Below are positions 34,501 to 46,251 of a DNA stretch of 64,000 nt, piece by piece (position 1 is the first letter of the stretch; each line of letters begins with the position of its first letter). The DNA lies in assembly GCA_037074705.1 (NCBI GenBank), contig CM073591.1, positions 90,500,032 to 90,564,031 of the forward strand, read 5' to 3'. The stretch comes from Zhengitettix transpicula (Eukaryota > Arthropoda > Insecta > Orthoptera > Tetrigidae). Below the pieces are notes generated by a model that did not search any database, was not told the origin of the DNA, and saw only the letters and a program-made list of their open reading frames with translations. The position numbers were made by a program, and so were the translations under genes.

Positions 34501-35300
34501 TATGAAACAGCAGGTTATTCTTATTTTTTCCTAATACCCGATATAAAATATACCTAACGTCCTCAGTAATAATTCACAGTCACCTTGTAACCTGTTTCGA
34601 CACGATCATGCGACCTTCATCCTAATCGCTAAAACTACTTTACCCATCTCTTCAGCAATTAACATTTTATTTACTTGTTGCCAAGTCCTGACATAAATGA
34701 CGGAATTAAGATGACAAGACTTAGTTTTAAGACCATTTTTTTTAAAAAAAAATACTAAATTTTAAGTTAATTGCGAATTTTACGCTAAATACATACAAAA
34801 AATGAGTGTATCAAACAATTGACGTGATGAAATTTTTAAGTTTTTTTTTATCCATTGTTACCAAGTTGAAATCTATAAGAAAATGTATAAACATCCTATG
34901 CAGTTATGTACTTGCAGACCTGCCTTATCTCTATCACAGAGACATTATTATCCAAACACATTACAAAGAGAACATAGAACTTCCTGCGTCATTATAATAA
35001 GTTTGCAGGGATATAAACGCTTTACTGTTTATTATACCACAGAAATATATTTGTCAACTAACAGTTACTACGTAATAAAAAGCAAAATATTCCAAAGTGA
35101 AAGAGTTCCGATTTTTTAAACGAAGATCATAATTCAAAAAGAAATAGAGTTACTGACAATTAGAAGTATTAACAAAGTATTTTAATACAACTCTATGTAC
35201 ATAAAAAATTATAGAAGATACTATCACTTATTAGAGAAATAGCCTTTTGAACTAATTGTCCCTTATATTTACAAACGTATACTTTGTAAATAATTCATTT
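34501..35300. other. AT-rich filler upstream of the exon candidate
   Basis: No repeats recognised; would be intron if 35305 is a real acceptor. Confidence 0.4.
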
Positions 35301-35304
35301 ACAG

Positions 35305-35565
35305 GATGCAGCGCGAAGTCCGAATTCACAGTTTCGTGCAGCTGTATCTGAGTCACTCAGGAGAAACACGAATATTCCTAAAAAGGACGTGCTTCGTGAC
35401 GCACGACTCGGTATTGCTCGACAGAGTAAGGCTGATACGTTAGATAAAGACAAACATACAGAAACATTCCACGGTATTTGTGAGGTACAATTCCCAAGCA
35501 GAGGTTCGTTCTATCGAGATCAAATGTGCAATTGGCTAATGCTCATGAGAGGTATCGAATCCTAG
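35305..35565 (+). CDS. Candidate terminal coding exon, 86 codons, no start codon of its own
   Basis: A splice-acceptor-like ATTCATTTACAG ends at 35304. From there a phase-0 frame stays open for 86 codons to TAG at 35563-35565, in DNA noticeably richer in G+C than its flanks. The sequence begins DAARSPNSQFRAAVSESLRR and later has KDVLRDARLGIARQSKADTL, KHTETFHGICEV and FYRDQMCNW. It is polar, Arg/Lys-rich, without membrane segments, and not recognised. AATAAA about 100 bp after the stop fits a last exon. A possible donor (GAGAG/GTATCG) at about 35550 offers an alternative internal-exon reading. The upstream exon is not identified; the possible first exon at 17.5-18.27 kb is on the same strand but nothing links them. 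Confidence 0.45.
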   Translation, partial: DAARSPNSQFRAAVSESLRRNTNIPKKDVLRDARLGIARQSKADTLDKDKHTETFHGICEVQFPSRGSFYRDQMCNWLMLMRGIES

Positions 35566-35663
35566 TAGACGCCTAGAACAAAAAATACTTTCCATCCCGT
35601 GTCATCATGTAACAGCTCATGCTAGTTCATAAATTTAGTTTTACATTGTAGAACTTGAAAAGT

Positions 35664-35669
35664 AATAAA
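35664..35669 (+). terminator. Poly(A) signal AATAAA
   Basis: AATAAA followed within 10 bp by TGTTC, about 100 bp after the stop of the exon candidate. The hexamer is common in AT-rich DNA, so its position is the only support. Confidence 0.35.
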
Positions 35670-35689
35670 GTGTTCATAGAACTCTAAAT

Positions 35690-36355
35690 GTACATACTTG
35701 AGGTAATGTAATACGTGCAAAATGTTTCTAGTAGTCTCTAAATTACATCAAAATTTGACTCGGTAATATATTGTGCTATTATCTATAAATATAATGTGTT
35801 AAATTAATTTGAATAACAAATTAAATCATATATTATCAAATTTTTAAATAACAATTCCGAATTATTTCAAAAATTAATTATTTCATTTTTATACAAAGTG
35901 TCTGCAACCGTTTCAATGCAAAATTATAATTACCTCAGGGTTTATTAAGGAGAAATCGCGATTTTTGGACAACTTAAATAAAATTTCAATTGAAACCGTA
36001 TTGATAAGAAAAGCAAAGAAATAATTTATTATGAAGGTTACTTATGTAACCTCAGAATCGTTTGGGATGTTTTCCAGGATGTTTTGGAAGTTACCAAGCG
36101 GCATCTTCTGCTTCAATACTGTTCCAATCCAGAAGTCAGTTTTTCCTTATTGCTGAGCTAATGAGAAAACACTTTGGCCTGTTTCTCGGTTTTACGCGCC
36201 AAAACAATTCTAACCACATATGAAGGAAAGCCCTCATGAACATTTCTTCCACGTTTTTATACGACGTTCCCCCCACCTGGGAACAAACGTCAACTCCTTT
36301 ACCGACAGGGTCCAAGCAATAAAATTATTTATTGAAAAATGAATAAGAAAGGTAG
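35690..36355. other. AT-rich filler
   Basis: No supported feature. Confidence 0.5.
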
Positions 36356-36395
36356 CCAATTCAGACAAAAACGTGATAATATAAATACCACAGAA

Positions 36396-36425
36396 CGCTC
36401 TGGGATCCTTGTCCCTTTCGTCGGG
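36396..36425 (-). ncRNA. Hammerhead-like motif with GGGA/TCCC stem
   Basis: Minus: CCCGACGA, AA, GGGA, CAAGGA, TCCC, A, GAGCG. The third stem pair is G-C where sister copies have A-T, again keeping pairing; the GAAAC box is mutated to GAGCG. Confidence 0.4.
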
Positions 36426-36692
36426 TACGAAGAAGAGCATAGAACGAGTAGCTGGTTATGTTTCTTATAATTCATTTTCAATCACACGTAATATTTTTCA
36501 TTTTAATATTTGATGCATAATCGTAACATTAGCGTCTTTTAATTAATTTTTACGTTTTATTATTTATTTTGTAAATTATATTCTCCTCACGTTTGGCATT
36601 AATATTTATTCTAGTTTTAAAAAAAGGTTTTTGAGTTTTGTCAACTGATTCATGCAATTGTGTCTCTCTATGCTCTTGATTTTCTTCTGCAC

Positions 36693-36722
36693 CATAAGAA
36701 AGGAACAAGGCTTCCAGAAACG
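36693..36722 (+). ncRNA. Hammerhead-like motif with GGAA/TTCC stem
   Basis: CATAAGA, AA, GGAA, CAAGGC, TTCC, A, GAAACG. The stem is intact; the CTGACGA box is mutated. Confidence 0.4.
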
Positions 36723-36899
36723 TTGTGTAGTATTGATATTATCACATCTTTTGTCTGAATTTGGCTATATTTATTATTATTAATATATTTTTTTGTTGCA
36801 TCGTGCCCCACTCTCCCTACTAATAAATTAATTTCGGAGCTTAAAATCGGGTTGAACGAGAGTGATTCAAGTTATTCGAAAGGAATTCATTTCTGAAAT

Positions 36900-37540
36900 A
36901 GAACAAACATAGTCGCTAACTAGCAGCGTAGGTCTGCTTCCAACCCCGCAAACTGCTCCCCACGAGGGGAACCGAGTATTATTCATAATTGGATACGGCT
37001 CGCGGTTGCGGGAGCTGACCCTTGTACGAAAGGCTCCCTAAAAAGAGGAGGAGAGATAGAAGGCGAAATTGGATTAAGTTGCCTCGGGACTGTCACAACG
37101 CGTTCTGGACCGTTAAGCCGAGGCCCGGAAACCAAGATTGACTTTTAAAAAATGTCCGCCGAGGGGAGGGAAGAATGTTATGCCTGCGTGGACGGAGAGG
37201 GTCGATCTCTCTCTCTCCTTCTCCTTCCTCCTTGCCTGTGGTGCTAAACGGATGGCCATTGCGCTTACTTTAAAGTGGATTAAGACGGCGAACGTGGAAC
37301 GTGCAAATGCTATTACGGTCTACAGTCTTTCTCGCCCCGAAGGGAAACTGTAAATATTCTGAAATAACTCAACCGACCAACAACGAAATTCCACTTTAGA
37401 AACGACGTGGAAAGACTGCAGAGCGTTTTAAAGTTTCTATTCTCCCGCGATTTGGCCGAGAGGTTACAATGTCCAGCTCTAGCTCCAAGTAAGAGATGTT
37501 TGTGTGGACTTTTCGCAACAGTTTCGTTAACGCTTTTCAT
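36900..37540. other. GC-rich unique island (largest)
   Basis: About 630 bp with raised G+C, including CGGCTCGCGGTTGCGGGAGC, a CT-rich TCTCTCTCTCTCCTTCTCC tract and ATTATTCATAATTGGATAC (homeodomain-like TAAT/ATTA words). Frames of 71-75 codons on both strands carry no recognised domain. Strong candidate for conserved regulatory DNA. Confidence 0.45.
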
Positions 37541-40500
37541 TCTTAAGTCAATAATTACGACAATTTAACGAAAGTAATTCAATTTAATAACAAGTCCACA
37601 CATTTATTCTGGCATAAAGAATAATTTATTTATTACGTATTGAATTTCAGTTGAATACGCATGAATATGGCGATATTGGCTGAAAGTTCGTGTAGTTGAT
37701 GACAATACTATAATAAATTTTTTATACCAGATTAAATGTGTGGGCTTATCTGTTACCAAATTAACCCTTTGGTGCATACTTCAGCATATTTGCAACATAG
37801 CTTTTAGTATCACCCCAGAGGCGTCTGTTGGTTTCTGAGGGAGCTAAATTGTGATGCTGATATGAAACAACTTGCACTTAAGGTAATGTGAAACTTTTGG
37901 TATCCGAGCACAGGTCTAAACATGCGTGTCCTATCTTTCTGTGAGTCAACCCCTCGGTCCAGAAATTTTCTCCTCACAGGTCAATTTCAGAAAATTTATT
38001 TTCTATGTTATTTATGTTTCTTTAAGAAAATCTAAGCGGCATTCTCAACTTATTCTAATTTCACAAAAGTCATAATTATCTAATTAATGTGAATTATTGA
38101 TAAAACAGACCTAATAAAATTTGGTGCAAAAAATTGTTTTCATTTATTTAATATATAAATGGAGCTGTAATTATTACTGATAATAAAAATTACTGATAAT
38201 TTCATTAAGACTTTTTATTTTCGACTAAATTTTAGCAAAGAAAATTATATTTAATTTTACTGCAGCCAAATTTTATTTATAAATACAAAAAAGTTTAAAA
38301 ACTTAACGATATATATTAATGACCATTCATATTTAGAACCTACATGTGTACGATGTTGCATATTTGCAACAACATAAAAATGATCAAATAATATAAAAAT
38401 GTTGACCATAATTTTAAGGTTATTTTTACCGTATTGTATTCAAAAAATACATCCTAAAAATTACTATTAAAAAATCCACTACTGGGTTACAGTGATTTTC
38501 ATTATTTCCTAGATAAAAATAACTGTTGGTATCAATTCTTTATTACTAACCGTGTCGTATAATAGTGACTTCCTCAGTTTCTTCGACATATACTCAGATA
38601 CATTCTCAAGTAAGTGTTACTTCTACGGCTTTGTAATGACTTCCTTTCTAAAGAAACAATTGAACACGGCTATAATCAAGTTTTTATACCGTAGGAACAA
38701 GTAGTAATGTAAAAAAAATGAAAGAAATATAAAGTTGTTGACTAAATCACCAAGCTAGTTAAATGAAGTTAACATTATAATGTATGTTTCCCTCCTTCAT
38801 TGAATTTTACTAATTTACAAAACTATTGAAACTTCTCCATTAAACTATGAAGAGCAATATTGATTCAGAAACTGTACTTGTCACTTACGGAAACGAAAAA
38901 AATACTTTAATAAATTTGTAAAATAATTATTTTATTAAATTAAATTTATTATTAAAGAGTCTAAACATCAAACGCAAAAATATCACCAGTACGGAATATG
39001 GATGTAGGAAAATAATTTCAACAATTTGTTAATACATTATAAAAACGGATTTAATGACATTTAGGCGATTGACGTGTGGGAACCTTAAACTACATCTCGT
39101 GGACTATATTGTTCTCCCTTCTTCATCCCCCATACCTATGCAGTTGTTGGAAGTTGCAGCAATGTGGAATACTCTCAAGTAGTCAGTTTCTTTTTTTTAA
39201 AAAAAAAAAAATAACGTTAACATGTTCATAGGGCTAATTATTAACATTGAGGAATAACAGGTAATGTAAACGAGTAGAAGAGAAATCAGATGTAGCTTCA
39301 TATTAGAGATGTTAGATTTAAAATAGGTGTTTCTTAACACCAGTGGTGAATTGAAAATTTAAAGTACGACAAAATTGAATGAGACCTTCTGTATAAAATG
39401 GCTAGTAATTAAAGAATGTATGGACGGAAATATTCTCTGCCGTATACACATAATCTACAGTTAATTTATCATGATGATACAAATTTACTTAAGTAAAACA
39501 ATGATTGGAACGAGCAACGTTGGCACATCTAAGACGAGATCGAATGACATCGTTAGTCGTAGATTTAGAATGACAGCCTTTTTAAATAAATAGAAGGTCT
39601 GAAATGTAAGTTAAGGGATTACGTTTGTGGGAATACAACTACACTGGAAGATACGTGATCGTAAGTCGTTTACATGTTAGATGCAGGCAGGACGAAAATG
39701 TTGTGTAAAAGTTGTTGTTTAAAAACGAATGAACAATAGATGGGCAACACTTATGTGTATGTGTTTATGTGTATAGAAGTGAAAAAAAGCCTTGTATGAT
39801 GAATTGATAATTATTACCTGGAAAAAGACCACGAGATACTTACGTAAACAGACTTAATAGGCTCTCGACTATCCGGTCTAAAGACTGGGGGGGAACCACG
39901 TTACAAAAATACCCGGAGTACACACATAGTATCATTAAAAACACATAACTGACTCTTAATCATATTAAATGATCACAGTACACGCTAGTAGGCTACTATA
40001 TAAATAAGTAACAGGAAAAAAAAAACAATATGCCGGCGGAAAATGTTATTTGATCAACTGAAACCAAAAATAATTACGACGAATCGTCCACAGTTTTGGA
40101 GCTTCAAAAAGTCAGGTTTAATATATATGTGTGTGTGTTTTAGAATTATAAAATGTAGACGGAACGTCGTAATATTATAATATTTTTTTTGTTTCAGTAC
40201 ATTAATCCACATTTTTCTCACTAATTAGCTCTTTCTCTGATTATTTATTAGATGATAAATGTCAGATTATAGTAAATACTACTTCATAAACGTTTCCAGC
40301 GTTTTGGACTGTACGTACAAGGCAATACAGATGGGCGCTGTCAACGCTTTGTCTTAGTGCATGTAACTTTTTAAAACAGACCATACATATATAAATTTCC
40401 AGTGAATTTCTGCATTTGGTTGGCGGTCGGGAAAACTCGATATTGTATAGAAGTATTACGTAGCAGTAACTCCCATAGTTGACTTAGCAACCTTATACAC

Positions 40501-41290
40501 TGGTAATTTAATCTGTAGACAGTTTCCAGTTACGTTTATAAACAAATAATCTTCACAATAACTGTCGCTATAAAGATATTTTAAGTTGTTTTTTTAAAAA
40601 AATCGATTCCTCCACTGGCCATTTTAAATGTGAAATAGTACTTTATCAGAAGATAACTACATATAATATTCGGGGAACTGAAGTTATGGAGAAGGCGAGA
40701 ATTTACCACAGTTCGAAAGCAATGTAGTGACGTTGGTAACCGTCACATAACGTTCTATATTGCACGTAAACAAATTAAATAACTAAAAATTCACTAAGAT
40801 TTAGATTTATTTACTGATTCCGTTAGGCCTCTACCGACTAAATAGTACAAAACAATGAATTAATTCATACATCGATAAATAATCATGATAAATGTAATAT
40901 ATGCTTAATACAAACAAAATTTAATTTGGGAAACAATAACGAAGAAAATTTAAGTGTTCCGGTAGTTCGGACACGAATTGGCGTCTTTTTATAACGGCGA
41001 AAATTAATCGTAAGAACTAAAATAAATTAAAAATTCAGCAATGAATTACATAACATTAAAATACATAAATGTCTAACGAAGTTATCATACATTCACACAT
41101 TTGTTAGCAAAAGAACAACAACACACAGAAACATAAATCAAACCCTTATATAATAAAATAGAAAATACAAAAATTATCTATATATGGAATAATAAATTTG
41201 AAAACGAGGAATCAAATTAAAATATATAAATACTTAATTGAAAAGGATTTATACATAACGGAGATATGAAAACATCGAATATTAATCGAT
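37541..41290. other. Long AT-rich stretch
   Basis: No gene or known repeat recognised over about 3.7 kb. TTAACCCTTTGGTGCAT at 37761 resembles a piggyBac-type end but no partner end was found. CATATTTGCAACA occurs near 37785 and 38358. Confidence 0.4.
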
Positions 41291-41295
41291 AAAAA

Positions 41296-41391
41296 GTTCT
41301 CGGTATTCACTCGGGTGTAGCATATTTAAACGCGACGTTTCGACGACTAAAATCTCTGTCGTCATCTTCTAGGCGAATACCGAGAACTGTT
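41296..41391 (-). ncRNA. Palindrome enclosing a hammerhead-like motif
   Basis: Outer arms AGTTCTCGGTATTC and GAATACCGAGAACT pair around the core at 41336-41372. On minus the core reads CTAGAAGA, T, GACGAC, AGAGATTTTA, GTCGTC, GAAACG: a perfect 6-bp stem, the best of the set. The outer stem is an extra feature not seen at most other loci. Confidence 0.5.
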
Positions 41392-41775
41392 TATCGAACA
41401 AGTACACCGGGAAAGACTTCAATCTTTAATCGAACATTAACGTTAAACGTTAATAATCGACTTTTAAGTTTAATTTATACTATTCTGTTAATTTACTTAA
41501 TATTCACGGAAGCAGAAATTCAATGGTTATTCAATTGAGGTGTGTGTGTGAGTGAGTTTCTTCAGTATTGATTTTCCTATGATAATTGAGCTAGCTTAGC
41601 TCTGTGCCGTATATATTATAGAGATAGAGAGAGTTGTTTCCCCTTCCCATTAATTACTGAAACCATGAAATTAACAGTATAAATCAGACTTGATACCAAT
41701 TCCAATTTCTATAGGCTATAACTGTTTGTGAAATAATTCGGTGGAATGTCTGAGTGTTTGCACGTGTCTGTTTCT
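41392..41775. other. AT-rich filler
   Basis: No supported feature; short GTGTGTGTGAGTGAG run near 41545. Confidence 0.45.
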
Positions 41776-41779
41776 GTGT

Positions 41780-42125
41780 AAGAGCCTTGGACAAGTGGGC
41801 GCTCGGTCAGCTGTGACGTGACTGCAATATGGCGCTGTCACCGTGCACGACTGGACACGGCGGGAGGTGTTGCTTGTTATCTGCTCACCCTCGATCCCTC
41901 GGCGAAAAAGCTTTCATCTCCGCAGCCTGCCAATATACTTTGCACCACCGCCGTCTCTCTAACTAAGTCATTTCCTTTTAAATTACGTTCCTGTGTGCGG
42001 GCCGACTTGTAATGCTGGCAGACATCAAACACGAGCGGGCAAGACTGCAGCAGGCAGGCGGGCGGGGATCCGTACGTCTCAGGGCGGGGACATGTCAGGC
42101 ACGAGGAAATTATTTTACTCCCGGA
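41780..42125. other. GC-rich unique island
   Basis: About 340 bp of raised G+C. A 107-codon minus frame and 64- and 78-codon plus frames overlap here without recognised domains. Contains CAATATGGCGCTGTCACC. Candidate regulatory DNA or 5' exon. Confidence 0.4.
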
Positions 42126-42244
42126 AAAGTTGGGATTGCAAGTATACCAGTAATAATCGGAATATCCACTGATAAATTTAATAGAATCAGAGACTATCAA
42201 CTTTTAACTCCTACAAGTAGCTTACTAAACGTAATTATATACAA

Positions 42245-43345
42245 ATGAGCTGCAAGTATTTGGGAGTAACTTTTACCAAATATTTATCGTGGGAGAATCA
42301 TGTTAATTCAATGACATAAGGAATGGAGAGTACTGAACTTCGTAAAGAGAACTTTAAAGAAAAGCTCCAGAAACACTAAGGTCGTAGCTTACAGAACTTT
42401 AGTGCGACCAATCCTAGAGTTTGGAGCAGCTTCTTGGGATCCGTACAGGATTTAACACACTCCGGCACTGGATAAAATTAAAAAAATATGAATAAACTAA
42501 AATAGAAGAAAACGGGCTAGACTGTTTTCATCATGCAGGACCCCTTAGAAACAATCTGGCCTGGAGAAACAAAGTTTGCTTTTAATTTTTTTATTAGCGC
42601 AACAGGCTACATGAGAGTGATCCACATTGGGCAACTCCTCTTTGATAGCATAGGAAGGGATTTGAAAGGGGGGATGTGGAAGGGTAGAGGAAGGTAGCCA
42701 AGGGTTACTAGGGCCCCCGGGCTATGGTTTAAGGATCCTACCCGGCATTCGCCTAAAGAAATGCAGGGAAAACCCTAGAAAAACCTGCATCAGGTAGGTC
42801 GGGCATTGTGTGCTTGTCCCACGCCCTTCCGATAGCTGGAGAGGAGTTTGCTGTGGGGACGCAGCATTCCCTTCTCCGTGCCTCGACCAGTTTAGGAGGC
42901 AGCTGGCCGACTATTCCAATGGGAATAGCGGACAACTCTTACCGTATGCCCAAGGTCTGTGACCCCGGAACATACACCTCTCAAAACAGGCCGAGGTGCC
43001 TCGGCGAACTGGTTTAGGGAAATTGTCGTTTCTAAATAGCCTGCCTGCCTGCAACTGTGCTAGCGGTGAGTCCACGGAGTATGGCACAATTCAAGAGAAA
43101 TGTAGATTAATAATAATATAAATGAATTGAAGTTATATTTCAAATAATATTTAATAAGCGTATGGTTTCTGGGATTTAGCAAATATGTAAAAAGTGAAGT
43201 GAGAAGTGCAAAGAATTTTTAAATCTTTTTTTTCTATATTTATTTTAAGCTTATGTTATTGTTAATTAATTATATGTATTTGAATTTTTTAATATTGCAA
43301 CCGGGTCTTGCCCAATTTAATCTATCTATCTATAAACTACTTATA
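42245..43345 (+). pseudogene. CR1/L2-type LINE 3' fragment, interrupted by family A
   Basis: Plus-strand frames give CKYLGVTFTKYLSWENHV (about 42251-42305), then after a frame change FVKRTLKKSSRNTKVVAYRT and LVRPILEFGAASWDPYR (about 42330-42450), the C-terminal RT/thumb region typical of CR1-like LINEs, then NNLAWRNKV before the insertion at about 42590. The remaining 3' part resumes at about 43011 and ends near 43333 in a CTAT repeat (CTATCTATCTAT), a microsatellite-like tail. Stops and frameshifts show it is dead. The exact clade is uncertain. Confidence 0.7.
42590..43010 (-). mobile_element. Family A retroposon nested in the LINE
   Basis: Starts in ATTTTTTTATTAGCG (A-rich tail on the sense strand), CAACAGGCTACATGAG, runs through GGGCTATGGTTTAAGG to CAGGCCGAGGTGCCTCGG. 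Sense 5' about 130 bp missing. It lies between two parts of the LINE, so it is younger. Confidence 0.85.
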
Positions 43346-43980
43346 CTCTGTTTAAATTAGAAGGCCGATGGCGGTTAGTTCCCGCGAGGAGTGTTGTGAC
43401 CTTGAATCAACCAATAATAACACTTGAAATAAAGCATCATTTCTGAGCAATACCAACGTTATTCTACTGTTTTCCGTGAGCTGTATAAGTCGTGTGTTGT
43501 ATGCTTGGATGAATCATTAAAAACCGGAGAACAGACAATAAAACTCTATATCTAAATCTGTGACAACGTGAAAAGAAATATAATTATTATTATAAAAGGA
43601 AAAGTGCTGGGAACGGTACGGTTACATACTTTTTCAGTATTTTGTTCCAAAACCCACAACATTAATTGGACAATACAACAGAAGCACGCAAAAGTTTCCA
43701 AGCCATAACAATGGTATAAGGTCGAAACAATAATAATCTAGATGGTTTCCACGTTCATTCAAAGGTTATGTGGCTTTTATATTTTTCGCCTTAGTGAAAA
43801 GTGTTTTTTATAATCAGATGAAATCCTGTGGTTGTGGAAGTGGCTTTGAAAAACTGTCAAGTATTCGAAGATTGAAGTAAACAAGTGAAACAAGTGTGTA
43901 GAATGTAAATGGGACTTTATTTATAAATACTATAAAAAAATATGGAGAATGTGTAATGGCTCGTTGTTAATAATTAAGCT
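43346..43980. other. AT-rich filler
   Basis: No supported feature. Confidence 0.45.
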
Positions 43981-43984
43981 CAAA

Positions 43985-44350
43985 CCTTTATTCAACAGTC
44001 CTCGTGTCCTGTAATTTTATAGATACTCTGCATTGTTCAGCAGTTAAATATATTCCACCGAATGCTTTTGTTATAGTTGTTGACCTACAGACGTCGCAAT
44101 TCTCGTCTGTGCGCGGAATAACAATGTTCCTGTCGGATGAACGTAGAGCAGCGCACTTTACGTTTTCAATACTTGCGGTTTCGACGTCTGTATTTGGGGG
44201 ATCTTTCTGCTTAGCATTCCCGAGAAAGCACAACAAGCAGTGATGCGAGCAATGCCTAAAAGCTTTCCGGCTTTCCACCCCATCGTGGCGCTCAATGGAG
44301 CGCATTCTTATTGTGACTCTGAAATGCGCAGCTTAGTCGCCGATACATAC
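43985..44350. other. GC-richer unique island
   Basis: A 105-codon minus frame and a 79-codon plus frame overlap; neither shows a domain. Contains GGCGCTCAATGGAGCGC, a near-palindrome. Candidate conserved element. Confidence 0.35.
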
Positions 44351-45030
44351 TCAAAGAGCTTTAATTCGCCTTCAACATGATTGGAGCACGCATGAACTAT
44401 TAAGACTGAAAAATATAGAAACTGCATAAGACGATTTGTTATGAAAAAAATAATCTTTGAAATTTTTTTTATCATACAGAAAGTTTATTTAAGTTTCAAC
44501 ACGTCTGCTTAGTTGACCTTTACCGTAACTTTTACGTCTGGGGAATTAATTTTGATAATCGGCCTATACTAACCAATGTAACGTGCCAGAGCAGTTCTCT
44601 CGTTCCGCTTCGTCTCTTGTTGCTACGGGAACGGAGAAACCTCTACTTTGGTAATCAGTGATTCACAGGAATTTGTAATTTATATATTAATTACAATAGA
44701 ACATTTCATTTACCTGTTTTTACATAAAATAAAAAAATACAACTTTTCTCCAAATCAGATATGTCCAATTCAAAACATTATAGATTATTTGGTATCAATT
44801 TGCTTGTAACTGTGTGTGAAATTTATATATATTGTGGTAATTAAAAACATGTAATATTTAATAAACAAAATTTTACGATTTTCATTATCGGCGGCATGAA
44901 TATGAGGATTGTTCACAAGAATGTGGAGTCTATAATGCTTGTTTTTTAAATTAACTTTGTTTTATATTTTGAATTCTTGTTTTTCATTTATTTTAATTTG
45001 TTGATTTAAAATCTAAATTAATTTGTGAAT
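44351..45030. other. AT-rich filler
   Basis: Small GC-richer patch at 44580-44650; otherwise nothing. Confidence 0.4.
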
Positions 45031-45094
45031 ACTACATTTTGTGCCTCAACGTGAGGTTTATTTTAATTTAAAAACAGCTTTTTATTTGATCATT

Positions 45095-45097
<3 letters not shown>
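45030..45097 (+). mobile_element. Family L LTR-like 3'-end fragment
   Basis: TGTGCCTCAACGTGAGGTTT...TTATTTGATCATTACA aligns with the end of the 45135-46177 copy (TGGCGCTTCAACGTGAGGTA...TTGTTTATTACA) and stops exactly where an (AT)n run begins. Confidence 0.5.

Positions 45098-45134
<37 letters not shown>
45098..45134. repeat. (AT)n microsatellite between LTR-like ends
   Basis: TA run abutting family L sequence on both sides. Confidence 0.9.
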
Positions 45135-45138
<4 letters not shown>

Positions 45139-46174
45139 GCCATTAATTGTTTGGACATAAAATTTGAATTGTTTGATAAATCCATTATAGCGGTCTGATC
45201 GAACACAGCAACAATGACAGAAGCGAGCTCACTTTGCTTTGTCGAAAAGTCAAAAATGGCGTTTTCGCGCTCAAACTTGAGAGAACTAGGAGTCAGTTTG
45301 CGGAAAAACATCGTGAGGAGGAGAACAAGTAATATAATTTGGGCAGAAACTAGAGATCGTCAATGTATAACTAGTTAAAGTTGTAATTTAATACGAAGAA
45401 AACATTCACGCCGCAAGTATTGCAGCGTAAATAATTGAAAAGTAAGAGCAGGTTACGTCTACAGCAAGGAGCTAAAGAAAAGTTAGTTCGCTCCGAAAGA
45501 ATAAACAGTTAAAATAAATCGTAAAGGAGATACGTTGTAGTTTACGTCCAATTCAGTAAAAGACTAATAAATCTACGAGTCATAGGATTTCTGTAAGGCG
45601 AGCAGACATCAGATAGCTGACAATCAGGAGGACCATCCGAGTTCCTGGGAGTCTATAAATTTTGATTTCAATAGTGTAAAATCTGTGAGTCGATGTTTAG
45701 AATCAGTGTATAATTTTGCAATAGTGTACTTCCGAAACAAAAAAGAATGCTGGTACCAGCTGGACAGTATGTAAGTAACAAAACCAAAACTAATGATTAA
45801 TTGTAAACTTTAATTAAAGGATGAAGTCAGATTTCGTTCTCTTTTCATTGTCAATCAGAGTTAATTTCTTTACTTTTAATTTATTTCTATCGACATATTG
45901 TTTAGGTAAAATGTGAACTGTTTGTTAATAAGATTTTTAAATCAATTTGTTGTGTCCATTATCAAACCCAGTAGAGGCCCTGAGAGAGAGAAAGATCTCA
46001 AATTTTGTTGTAATTTTCTAAATTGCCACAAAAGAAATAAATATTTTGTTTGTAAATTTTTTATTATTATTTCATTTAATAAACGACCTATCATTTGTTT
46101 ATTACATAAATGGCGCTTCAACGTGAGGTAAATTCTTTAAAATTAAATTAAATAATGCTTCATATTTGTTTATT

Positions 46175-46177
<3 letters not shown>
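45135..46177 (+). mobile_element. Family L LTR-like element, long copy
   Basis: Begins TTAGGCCATTAATTGTTTGG (the first ~14 bases of the 1786-2411 copy are missing) and ends TTTATTACA. It shares the donor-like GTAAGTAAC near 45773, the AAACCCAGTAGAGGCCCTGAG block and AATAAA near 46036 in the expected 3' position. It holds about 400 bp absent from the short copy, including the GGCGTTTTCGCGC region. No coding sequence. Confidence 0.55.
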
Positions 46178-46240
<63 letters not shown>

Positions 46241-46251
46241 TATATATATAT
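46178..46251. repeat. (AT)n microsatellite at centre of inverted LTR-like pair
   Basis: TA runs broken by two AATA interruptions. Confidence 0.95.

Larger units (their letters stand above)
36361..36770. repeat. Inverted pair of hammerhead-like motifs (locus 5)
   Basis: Left arm TCAGACAAAAACGTGATAAT...ATACCACAGAACG mirrors right arm CGTTGTGTAGTATTGATATT...TCTTTTGTCTGA, each with a motif. The interior (about 36430-36660) repeats GAAGA/GAGCATAGA words in both orientations. Confidence 0.65.

Noticed and set aside
17500..35565. One gene joining the 17.5-kb first exon to the 35.3-kb last exon
   Set aside because: Same strand and plausible splice sites, but splicing the ATG near the donor to the acceptor gives a quick stop; no evidence links them.
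37761..38370. piggyBac-like MITE
   Set aside because: A TTAACCCTTTG start is present but no matching inverted end with TTAA was found.
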